Of a DNA stretch of 64,000 bases, positions 11,511-24,300 are shown piece by piece. Position 1 is the first letter of the stretch, and each line of letters begins with the position of its first letter. Position numbers and translations under genes: made by a program. The stretch is from assembly GCA_930367205.1 (NCBI GenBank), contig OV884011.1, positions 114,945,866-115,009,865 of the forward strand, in the 5' to 3' direction. The stretch is from Acanthosoma haemorrhoidale (lineage: Eukaryota > Arthropoda > Insecta > Hemiptera > Acanthosomatidae). A model generated the notes under the pieces. It saw only the letters and a program-made list of their open reading frames with translations, made no database searches and had not been told where the DNA came from.

Positions 11511-14500
11511 AAATTAAAATTATATTTTGTTTTATAAAAGTTATATCAAAATAAAACTGTTAAACTACAATCTAAATTAGGCTATTGCCTATTTATAAAT
11601 TAAAACTTTGTTAAGCGATGGTTGCTGATTTGACTGACCAATTTGATCTTTTTATTTATTTTTTTAAATCTATATTTGAATAAACATTACAATATATCCT
11701 AGAAGGGCTATAGATATTTGTGATAATAGTCCGCATTCGTAACTTATTTACAAAAGACTACATTCCTACCATATTTACAAATAAGTTGATCTAGAGAATA
11801 TAATTTGATTTCTATCCTGCCTTAATTTTTCATGGCATGACTAACTTGATCTATTTGTTTGAAGTTACACAATTATTTAAACACATTTATATATATGTAT
11901 TAATTATAGTAAAATTTAAAATAGGGTTCTGTCTATTTATAAATTTTAAAGCATTGTCAAACGATAATTTTTATCACGCAACAAATATTTTTTAAGTGAT
12001 GATTGCGGATTTGACTAATTTAGAATCTGATTTGATTTCTATTCTGCACTTTTATCGTGCTACGGCCAACTTGATTAATTCTTTTAAATTATATAATTAT
12101 TTAAAAAATATAAATAAAGCTATAAAACTTAAATTTAAATTATAATATGGCCTATTTATAAATTTAAAAAAATTGTAAAACTATAATTTTTATCAAAAAC
12201 AATACATTTTTTTAGTGATGGTTGCTGATTTGACTTACTATTTGCATCAAAAGAATCTAATTTGACTTTTTTTCTTATGGTGCATTTTTCCCTGCAGACA
12301 AATGCACTCTACAAGAAGCTATCTTCAAGAAATATGGCTTACTATTTTGTTTAGAAATTGCTATTATTTAAACTACTTTATTGAGCTAAATTTGCTAGCA
12401 CTTGTTATATTGGTATTAATACCAAGGAATAACCATGATATATGGGAATAGATTATTTATAAATTATCATGATGATGAGAATTACAGTTTTAAACTTTTT
12501 GTGTGTACTGTATTAGTCATTTTAAATATGATTAAAAATGGCAATTACATTCGTTTTGATGTTATATAAATATATATATACCCAATTTAAAAGTGGTAAA
12601 TAATTATTATCTTGTGAATGCAACCATGCATCAAAATTCCCTGAAACACAGCTATCACTTAAATAATCTGCAAATGAACCTTCCTGTGGTTTTAAATGAT
12701 GGTTTATTGTTGGGGATATTAAAACTGATTTTTGATGCATCCATTCTCACAAGATCTATTTATCTTGCTATGATGCTAAGATCAATTGGTGTCATGTTGT
12801 AATTTATAGCAAAATGGAATGGTGTAACAGGGGAAAGTTGTACTCAATGTTTTATGAAAAATGTGAATTCAAATTTTATTCACAAGACCTTGAAGGCCAG
12901 GAAGCCACTCAAAGCAAAGGAAAAATGCATACATTATTTGTACATCTTGAATATGATACTTTATTGCTTATTATTTTTGAATTCATCAAGCTTAAAATGT
13001 GTAAATTTGCTCAGTTATATTGTGTGAGTAACAAACTCCCAAATTAACAGCTTATAAAACAAACATGAGAGTTTTCATAAGTAATGTTTTCAGTCTGGTC
13101 TATAGAGGTTAGTTTGGAATGGAAGAACTGGTAACTTCCTATGAGCCTAAGTTATTTTTAAAGTTGGCTGCTTTAATAATTTTGCTACAAGCAACTAAAT
13201 TGACTATGTACAATAAATAAACTGATTACCAAATGCTGTTAACTTCTAATAAGTTATTCATTTATAAATCACCTACGGCAGTTTAGTTTCTGCAAATTGT
13301 TTGTTTGAGCTTAAAGGCCTGTAAATGCATCTAAGACTGTAGAATTTAGATAAAAATTATGTATGAATTTGGAGCAATTAAATTCAATTCTCATATGATG
13401 ACAGCATTAAAGAATTGAAGTAAAATTACTGATGTTACATTCACTCATAATTAATTACTAGCACATAGGAGCCAATTCCTGAGTATAAAATAAATTTATA
13501 TAACAAAATAAGAAATGGTAAATAAAGCCGTTATTCTGTCATTGGGAAGCCAAAACGCAAATAAATGTATTATACACTTATTAACATTGTTTAGAATAGT
13601 TCGTTTTTACTACTGAGTCACAAAACTCAAATTTAATAAAACCCATTAATGATTAATATGTATACATATATTTTTAAATAACCTCTTTGCGAATTGGTAT
13701 ACAAACCAGAGACCATTGCAAATAAATCATTACCTGGCACAGTAGCCAAAACCCTGGAAAAATGCTCGGTCTAAATAGAGACACCTAAATGGAATATTCC
13801 ACTGGCTCATGTAAAGTGTAAATTAAGAAAGGGTGCCCATTTAAAACATGAAAGTTTTAAATGCTAACGTTTAATGGTCAATTTTTTTTTTAAGTTCTCA
13901 GGGGATATTAATACAATAAATATTACATAGAACACAAAATGATTTCTAAATGAACTAAAGTTTTAAATTTCTAAAAACAATATTCTTTATAATTTGTGGA
14001 TAAAATCAAATAATAGTGATCATTCAAAGTTTATAGTATATTATTATTATGAAATATTTAAACAAAGAAAGAAATATGCACTAGCACTTATAAAATGAAT
14101 TATTATTCATTATAAACTTTTTATAATTATACTTTTACTCCTTATAAATAGGCAAGTAAAATTTTATCCAAGAGAGATGGTCATTATAGTATATTAGAGA
14201 AAGAAATATTGAAATCAATTATTATTTAATAGACTATAGCGATTGCTTACTGATATGAACCAATAATTTACATTTCATATTAAAATTGACACACTATTAT
14301 ACTCCCTGTGATCTATTGGTAGAAGTTATTTATTCTTCTCAGAACTTGGTTAAAAACTAATCATTTCAGCTAAAGAATTATAACAATGCAAAGCAATAAT
14401 GGGCTCACAATACAACTGAGAGTGTATCAAATAATACTATTCATCTATCAAATAGTTGACCAGTCATCAGGGTATCTTAAATTATTATATCTTAAATATT

Positions 14501-15242
14501 GCTTGGTATTTGACATGAGATGAGATCTAAATTGAATAACCTATTGATTCATCTCAAGATCTTTAAATATCTGAACAGTCTAAAATTCATTGTTGTTTCC
14601 TAGACAAAAATGAGAAAGGGGAACAACCAGTTGATTACCAAATAGAGTAGCTATGGAGGCTTAAGACCCTTCACATGATACTCTGCTTGCCAAATTTTCT
14701 GTTAGCAATAATAGTAATAAATTTATTTATGATAGTGTCAAATACTATTACTGTCACCCTACAAAGTCATTTATTCAAGCAGTATAATAATACTTCAATA
14801 CTTGTCTATATACAATGAGGCGGAATTTAAGAAAGTTGTCAAATTAGTTCAAAACTCATTTCAGGAAACATAACTAAAAATTGTGAGCAAAAATAGACAA
14901 GAAAGACCATGCCAACTTGTCTAAAAATTAAGATTTCAATCCTGTATTCACAAAACAAGTAAGCAGTAACAAAGTTCACCTATTTATGTATAAAAGTAAA
15001 AACTAAACAGTACATTATGAGTGAACATAAGATAAGGATATAAAGAGTCATTATTATTAATATTTCAAGTACCAATTTCTAACAGCACTCTCAAACTCCG
15101 TTATAAAAAACCTACGGTAAATTGACTTTGTATTATGTTGATATTGGAATATTGTTGAATTGGTCACAACAGTACAATTTATAATTTATTATATTAAAAA
15201 TAACAAACCGTAAAAATAATAAACATCATGTACGTCTAAACA
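11511..15242. other. intergenic AT-rich region, nothing recognised
   Basis: About 3.7 kb of AT-rich sequence. Short open stretches around 12.5-13.05 kb have no splice context or family resemblance. There are loosely similar stretches at 11.55-11.65, 11.93-12.05 and 12.13-12.25 kb (each with a segment like gcctatttataaatt, then ttgctgatttgac or ttgcggatttgac), which look like old degenerate direct repeats. Confidence 0.4.
11570..12250 (+). repeat. three degenerate direct repeats
   Basis: Three successive segments share the order (c/g)cctatttataaatt .. aaa..ttg..aaacgat or aagcgat .. g(c/g)tgatttgact or gcggatttgacta .. atttgattt. They start near 11580, 11930 and 12150. Divergence is high and the boundaries are uncertain. 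Confidence 0.4.
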
Positions 15243-15270
15243 TTTATTATGATAAAAAAACATATTTATT
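15243..15270 (-). terminator. polyadenylation signals of the HSPA14 gene
   Basis: On the minus strand AATAAA occurs at 15270-15265 and again at 15248-15243, about 100-125 bases past the HSPA14 stop codon (15369). This spacing fits a short 3' UTR. Confidence 0.6.
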
Positions 15271-15368
15271 GGGTAATTCACAACAGAACTTTTTTTTTAC
15301 AAAATACAGCTTTAACACAGAAAAAAAAATGCCATCATCACTGAAGAACCCGCCCTTTGTCCAGAAAA

Positions 15369-18300
15369 TTAATCAACAAGAAAATCAATGAAACCCTTTA
15401 CACTTTCATTTGAGGTCTTGTTGAGGGCTTCGATCAATAGTTCTCCTTGCCTGAAACAATTTAAAGAAATATAAATAAATGAAGAGTAATTCAACACACT
15501 ATTAAGTTCTTCACTACAGCAGCGAAAATGACTTGAAAATAAACTGAATATATGTACCATAGTACACCGAGGCCTCAATGGATATTACATATTATTAATC
15601 ATGGCATTGGGATTTTTAATTTTAGATAACAGGGAAGGATTTTTTTTTTTAGAAAGCAGCAATATACCATGCAGAACACAATTTTGATGATGGTTTTATA
15701 ATATAATAACTTTTTAAACTTATATTTCTATAAGTTGCAACACGTAATACCTATTATTAATCAGGACTTCAAGATCATTAATATAGTGTCTTACCCAATT
15801 TAAAAGGATAACACTAACTTTTTAATCACTAAATCATTGATCAATAATTCTTCAATATTTTTTATGATACTTTTATTTTTAGCATCATCGGAGCAGGTGT
15901 CAAATGAAACTACAATGCAAAATATTGTCTCTGAAAAAAAAAAACTACTGGTTGAGTTAGTTAAAGTTTAAACAGAATGTTAATGATAGTTTTAATGGCT
16001 TTTGGTATTGTAGTTTAAACAATCAAAATAGAAATTACATATTAAACATGATGTTGAGATTTTTAATTTGAAACCCTATTTAATTCAAAATACTATATAA
16101 TAATTTTAATAATAATATATTATAAGTTTTTTGTATATTAATTAATAGCGATGGTTAGTTCTGTTTTATGGAGACGGCTAAAGAGTCCTTGTCTTCCAAA
16201 TATCGATTAAGACCTCCATGTGGATTTTCTTGTGCCTAGCTATTATTATAATGCTATTATAAGCAATATTTAACATTCCTTCATAGTCAAAAAGACCTTC
16301 CAAAAGCTGTTCTATGATCAGGATAGAACTAAATTGTAGTAGGTCAGAATTCCTGCTGACTCAAGTTGAATTCAGCAAGCACTCATAGTGGAAACTACTT
16401 TCATTACCATTTATCCTGCTTGTTGGGGTCTTTGTTTTTCTGCCTGGGTTTAAGGAATCATTTAACAAATAACAAGTCAAAAATGATATGTTCAGAGACT
16501 CCATGGGCAGAGTGGTGTTATACTTCATGCCCCATAAGAACCTGCATCAGGTGACACTGAAATGACGTCATGCTTTGAGCCTAGAGGAAGGAACTGCAAT
16601 GTCTGTTTCATGTGCATAATATATTTAGCCAACTTTGTATCTTTCAAGATTATGTTTGTATGTTTTAAAACAGGTCTCATACATCCTCAAATCTTGTCAT
16701 TCTCAGATCAGAGCGGATCAAGTCAATATAGGGCCAATATGAACAGACCATTGTGGAACTCACTGTGTGTCACACCAGGTAAACATTGATGCGGTTAATG
16801 AAGTTTCTATTATCATCTAGCAGAAGCTTATGTCAAAATACTCAGTATGAAAATATTGTATAGCTTTGTCATTACGGAGACATCCCGCTCTTATGATCTG
16901 CAACTACCTCAAGGCCTGTGGTCATTGTAAAATGCATAAGTTAACCATAAACAATACAAAAAGAAAACAATAAAAAAAAAATGGCCTCTCACAAAAACTT
17001 CAATAGTCGGTTTTATTACCGTTCCTATGTTTTTTGGGGTGCTGAATCCGAATCTGGAGTTATCCAACAAAATTTCTATGTGCGGTTTTTGTTTTTTTCC
17101 CTTATAATTTCAAAAATATACGTGGCAGCGAAAAAATCATTCTTACTTTTTTTAGTAAACTAGTACGACTAAATTAAAGAATGGTAGTTCCCGAGATCAT
17201 CACTTCAAAAATTAGTCATTTTTTTACCAAAAAGTGAAATTTTAAGTTTTGGGTGAACTTTTGAGCCAAATATTAGGGGAAATGATGATCCTATGAGGAA
17301 AAATTTGAGAAGTGAAGTTGTAGAAAATCTATTTAGCTTTAACCCTTCCGCTACGACGGGCATCACCTCAGAGTCGCTCGTGTAGAACAGAGTGCTATGC
17401 CAAAAGTGCGGACATTTAGCATCTGCAATCTTCAGTTCAGCATTTGGGCCTGAGTGTTTTGTCTTAAAAATGCCGTTGTGACACTGCTTTTAGAAGCAAA
17501 ATGATTTGTGTTCATAATAATGTGTTTATAATTTTTCTATAAATAAATTTTTAATTCAACAATACAATTAATATTTTATATTGCACAACAAAATAGTAAC
17601 TTTAGCAAAAAAAAACAGCAATATTGAGCAATAACTTTTAATTAATTATAATATAAAACTTCTGTATGAAATTTTTCAAAACACAGATACACCCAATCCA
17701 ACATCGCAGCTCTCACATTGAAATCAGGTTTAACTGCTTTTTCTATTCTTTGCGCATACCAATACTTTGATTTTTTTTTTTTAGTTCCGTTATTAACATA
17801 AATTGGTGGCAAATGCATGCAGTAAGATGTGTTGCATTTATATTACTAGATTTATTACAAATGCTCATGGTTTTTGATAGATGACATCTTTTAAAAATTT
17901 GTCGAATTAGTTTGAGGTGGAATTTTGTCATCGATATATATTTCTCACTTTTCAAGTTATATAAACTGTAGGTGTTCCACATGAATAGATCCAATAAATG
18001 GAAAAAAATACTTCTTATACCAATTCAAAATTTTTCTTCGGCAATGAATGGTGGCTATCATCGTATCAGATTTATGTACGGGTCCCAAAGAACGATTATA
18101 ATCCACAATACACTTTGGTTTTGTGATAATTTTCTTTGTGTGATAATGAATTTTTGTGATAACAAATTCTTCGGTGTGGAAGAAAGTTGACAGCATATGA
18201 ACCCCTCCTTTTGTCATACCATTTTATGGCTAGCAAATATTTTGATGACCAGAAACTCTCCTCGCCTCTTTTCAATTGTTTATCAATTATTGGCATACCT

Positions 18301-21300
18301 TTGTGCCTTTTTCTTCCTGTGCCACAGGCGTTAGTACCATTATTGTGTAAAAAAATAAACAGTGCTAGACTCATGTAGCAGGTGTCAAGGGTTCAGAGGC
18401 CTTCTGGAATGCAGGACCCTTTTGTATCCAAGCACGGCCAAACAAGACCTTGTTGACTAAAGTTTTTTTTAAGTTTACATAATTATGTAAATAATCATTA
18501 ATATTTTTTTGCTATAATTATAGTCTTACATGTAAAACACAAGTAAAGTGTCTTTACTAAAAAAACACGAAGTTTTCAAGCCATGGAAAGAGTTTAGATC
18601 GAATGATCCCAAAATACAATTCTCTCATTTTTTTAATTTTTTGTAAATTAAGAGTCAACCATTGAGCTACAGGTGTTCTGTGCTTGAATTAAAGCTAAAT
18701 ATATTTGCTACAACTTCACTCCTTAAAATTTTCTTCATAGGATCAGTATTTTACCCAATATTTGGCTCAGAATTTCACCCGAAACTTAAAATTTCACTTT
18801 TTGGAACAAATGACCAATTTTTGAAGTGCTGTACTCGGGAACTATTGGATCGACCTAAAGAGCTGTGGTTTAGCTCCAACTGTGGCAAATTTTGTCTACT
18901 TTAAAAAAGGTAAGAATAACTTTTTTGGCTACCACACATAATTTGAAATTATAAACAAAAAAATTCACTGTTTTTCGTGAATATCTCAAAAAGCATTAGG
19001 AAGATTTGTTGGACAGTACCAGATTCAGATTCAGTACCCCAAAACACAAAGGAAACAATATTAAAACCAACTACTCGATTTTTTGCGATGTGAAACTACC
19101 ATTTGCCTGGGTTATCATAGGTTAGGAGCCAAATATATTTTTTATATCTATCTCCTAACTATCTAAAAATATACTTTTCTTGTACACACAGAGCATCCAC
19201 TACATCATGAAACCAAACTGAGGTTAATGATCCACACATGAAATAGAAAGGGTTAAGCTCTGTTAAATTAAAATATTCTAGGACATTGCTTACAACAGCC
19301 AGAAAAGGCTAAAAAATGAGAGATTTTCAATTGAGATGGATCACTTCTGCCTCCTCTCCTGGAAATAAGTCAGACTTTCCATCTCTTCAGAAAGTTTAGC
19401 ATAGCTAAGGCTATCAAATAATGCTATGCCTCATCATAGCAAATCTATTCCATCCCGCAGTTCGACCAGTTTTCTGTTTGTCCTTAGGTCCCAAAAATCA
19501 AATGATGGTAGCAAGTCCATTTTAGGAGGCAAAGTGGATTTTTTTTTCTTATGCATAAAGTCCTCATATGGATTGTCTTTGGGGTATGAGCCCCAAGGAA
19601 AATAGAATCAGCTTATTCCATGTTGGCTTGAACGCTATCCAGCTTGAGAGCTGCTGTCTGCAATGGGGTAACCCATAGCAATGATTTTTTTCTCAGTCTC
19701 AAGAAACAATATAATCAACCCATGGATTTTTATTCACCCTTGCTAGCTTTCTAGTACTGAGTCTGTTTTAACTAGTATTCTATATAATGAATTGCTCTGT
19801 TTTCTTAATTTTTTAAATGTTATTTTTTAAGTCGACAAGAGTAGGTTCTCAACATGGTTTGCTCAATGGTCTGAAAATAGTGCACTAGAATATTCTAGTG
19901 CTTAATTATAATTACCTTATGAAATGTAAATTGTAAAAAGAAAATTACTTACGATGTCACTTTGACGTTAACCTTCAATTCTGATGGTACATTAATGTCG
20001 AGCTTCATCTAATGAAAAAATATATAATTCAATAAAATAGCAATAATAAGTAAACAATAATAATTTTCATTAACTAAATAGTTGGTGATGAAAAAAAAAA
20101 AAAAATTATCTGATATATGATATAGTGCATGGAGTTTCATTTAATGTCATGCCCTGAAGAAGCAAAAAATATAATCAACCCCATAAAAAAAAAAAAAAAA
20201 ATTATCTGATATATGATATAGTGCATGGAGTTTCATTTAATGTCATGCCCTGAAGAAGCAAAAAATATAATCAACCCCATAAAAAAAAAAAAAAAATCAA
20301 CGGTCAAAAATGAATTAATTAGGATTAAAAAAATGTATTGTTGGGGTTTAGTAGACTGTAATTACGTAAAGTCATTACAATTTTCTTCAAAAGTATTCAC
20401 AATTTATATGCGACCCCTGCTTCTACAGAGGAATATTTAGGACAAACATTTTAGATGATGCCCCAGAGGTGATAAAAAGAAAGCCATCCTCATGAGAAAT
20501 AAGGAAGGGTAATCTACTAATCAATTACTTATAATTAAAATTAGAGTATCAAATTAAAGATCTCAACACTCTGATTAATAATGTGTATTTTGTGTTGAAA
20601 TATTAGTGGGCAATGATCACAAGTCATTAAAATTGTCAATAAAATCGTTTTTCCAACTGAAATGAAACAGTTAATTGCGTATGAGTCACACTTGATTTGA
20701 ATACTTCTTAAGAATTGAAATGGTGGAAACTGCCCTGGCAAGAACAGACTACCAGATATGAAACATGTGCCTCCCTACAAATTCTTTAGTTTATGTTTTT
20801 AACAAAAGCCATAAGGAAGCATCAGGTAGGTCAGCATGTAAATGGGTAACTGGTTCTCTAGTTCTGGATTGTTAAAGCTCTTATAAAGGAGAAAACACAT
20901 CAGTAAGATTTAGTGATTCCATCCAATGGTAAATAAAATCAATAAAACAATCAAATAAACTACAAATTGAAGTCAAGTGTAATGCATAAAATAGTTAAGG
21001 GTTTCATTGCAGCTTTAAAAACAAATGTAATGACTTTTTGTCATTATATTCTATTCAAGTTCCAGTTTATGTTACTTTCTATTAATCAGGAAGTCAAAAT
21101 CAATAACTTTCCACTGGACTCAATATGTTAGGAATTAAAAACAACAAAAAACTATCCGACTAAAAATAAATTAATTGTGACATTTTTTTTATTTTAAATG
21201 GATTTGTTTTTATTTTTAGAATAATTATGGCATCAAATGAAAGTACCACGCTAACTATCATGACTGTTCAAAAATAGGTCGAGTTAAAGTGGAAACCACT

Positions 21301-24300
21301 ATTTTTACAATGACTTAATTATAGTCCACTTAAGCCCCATTAAGGTAGTATATGCATAGTACTTATTATTAAAAAGGATATATCGAGGTATTTAACTTGA
21401 TTCATACCCAACTTTATTACCAGTTAAAATTAATGACACTTCATTATTTTCATGAGCTGGTTTTACTTTTAGCATCATAAGGGCATTAAATAAAAATATC
21501 ATGCCTCTACATAAAACACAAAATAAGTTAAAGGTGTGAACACAATTTTTATGATGGTTTTAAGGAATCAGTGTGATCATGGTTTAAAAAAACAAAACAC
21601 AAATTACATAATATAATTATAGGACCTTGATTTGATATCCTACTCAATATGATAAAAAAACTATTTACGTTTTTATAAATAAATAATTAATTAATGACCA
21701 TTAACCATAAATCTATGCCTGAGCAAACCCAACCAGACACATCTGCAAGGCGCTCAAATAACACTGCTACGACAGAGCATTAAGCAATGGTTTGGGTATA
21801 CTATACATTTAGGATGAAAATAATTTTTACAATTTGTCATTGGTTTATTGAAAAATTGTAAAAAAAAAAAAAGAATTCACATAGTCAACAAAACATTTTA
21901 AATGTTATTTCCTACCACTAACTACATGAAATTAAAATTACAATTAGTAATAATTATTAGTTTAATAAAATAATACAAGAATCATACTTTTCCTTCAACA
22001 GATCCTTGAGTTGCAGAAACATTGAGAATGTCTTCATCAGATTTAAGATTTATCTGTTTTAACATTGGAATAACAGTATTCTCCAATATAAGCTCATCAT
22101 CATTAATCTGAATCATAGAAATTTATAAATTTAACCAAAGTTAAAAGTATTTTACTTCAAAATAAATACAAGGTTAGATTACAGTGATATTGAGTTAAAG
22201 ATAGTTAATGATTTCAATATGTTGAAAATAATGTTTAAATACATCTGTGCTTAGTACTTTAATGCATATTTAAGGAATTTGAAGATTTATTTTAATATAA
22301 GATAACAATTTTACCATTTACTTTATTTACTCTAATCAAGGCAAAGAAATGCTAGGTTTCAGAAATTCACTTACTATGAGTGAACCCTATTCCAAACATA
22401 TCCTCATTACGTTGTCAAAGACAGGATGAAGTCTGGCAAGGTGAGTTACCACGGAGTCCATTGGTTTCAAATGTATGTCAGTTAGTTTCCTTTACAAAAT
22501 TTGTATAAAGTGCTGTTTACAATTATTGTACTGGATTATGTGATTAAACCAATAAAGATAACAATCCCTTTTAAGATGTGGAGAAATGGCGTTTTATTTT
22601 GGAGATGTAACAGCTCGTGACAAACAAATTAACTGACTATAATGGGTGACTCGAGTTGCCTCTTGGTCTCTTCCTCTACACCATGAAGAGGCAACCTATT
22701 TCCTGGCATCAGCCTGAGCCAGGTTTCTATGGTCTAAACTCCAAGAATTTCCAGGGATTTGGGAAACAGGTACTTATCTTCAAGGATTATTACTTCCACA
22801 TTGTTTTTTGTAACAGAGTAGTATGCACCCTCCCTTGCTCTGCATTCTCTGTGCCTTCTTAAGTCATCAAACTTGTCACTTTTATCCTGGCATTTATTAA
22901 GAATTTATAGTTAAACTTGTTTACTGTTGCATTGAAATAATATTATTTGTAGTAATTTAGATATGTGAGAACCAGCTGCAAACAATTTGCAGCAATTGCA
23001 AGCAATATTTAAGATTGTTAAGCCTGTTGCTGAAGTACCTCACACTTCAAAAAGTGTTATCCACTGTTTGTTGATGAGATGTTAGAAAATGGCGTGCAGG
23101 GCCAACTAGTGGCATTTAAAGTAAATTTCAACAGTTCAAGCTTTGTGACACCTCTCACTGCTTCACAACTGGATAAGTGAGTGACCAAACTGATACATCA
23201 TAGACTTCATGAAGTTAACCTCTCTCCTAGACACCTTATGAGGTTGATCTGTTAAAAGAAAAACCGATGATCACATTACCCAAGGCCCAAGAGCACGTGT
23301 ATTGTGGACGTGATGAATGACAAGTGAGGAAAAATGCTTGGGCATGACTTAAACAATAGATTTTTCTTTCTTCAGCACATAAAATGTGTAAAACATGATT
23401 TCAAAATAAAATATATGTACCTAGTGAAGCTCTAGGTACTAAATGGGGCCCCAGATTAAATTTATATACATATATATGGGTCATGGGGGTAGTGGGAGTT
23501 TCTCAAATCTAAAATAAGTATATATAAAAAAATACTGATTAATTTTTAACAAAAACACTTCACTTTATTTCTTGAACTTTTTCAACAACAAAAAATTACA
23601 AATAGCTAATATATTAAAGGGAAAACATATTAAAATGGAGAGGACTAGATTTGAAACACTAGGTCTCAAAACATTAATTTTAAAAATATATTTTAGTTTA
23701 TTTTTGTGACATTGCGGGTGAAAAACATAGAATGTTTTTTTAATAGAATGCTTCTAAGCTAACATTTGAGAGGGTTAATAAATTAAATATATATAAAATT
23801 AGAGTGCAAGAAAGTATGTTATTACTTAATGTTAAAATGTTTGCCGATCAAGCAAACAACTTGAACACTACTGAAAATTGCACTTGTAAGCACAAGTATA
23901 TGTACTCCATGAATTTAAGTAAAAGTTATTTAAAATGTACCTTAACATTAACTGGAGATGCTAAAAAAGGAATTCTATCAGATGACTTCAGTGGTATTCC
24001 AAGATTATTTATGAGACCCGCTTGCTCAGCAGCACCACAGGAAAATACTTCATCTGGTGATATACTGCACAATGCTTCACATTCAAAAAAAGAACTGACA
24101 TAAGAGCGAATTTTCGGTATCTTGAGACACCCTCCACATAAAATGACCTGGAAAAAAGTTTTAATTGTTCTAATTATCCCTTTTACACAGTTAAAAGAAT
24201 ACATCAAAATATATTATATTTTCATATCATACCATACTACAGGCAAACTAGCTCTCTGTAAGTAAAATTAGGGGTCATATTATGTCCCAGCTCTTTGCCT

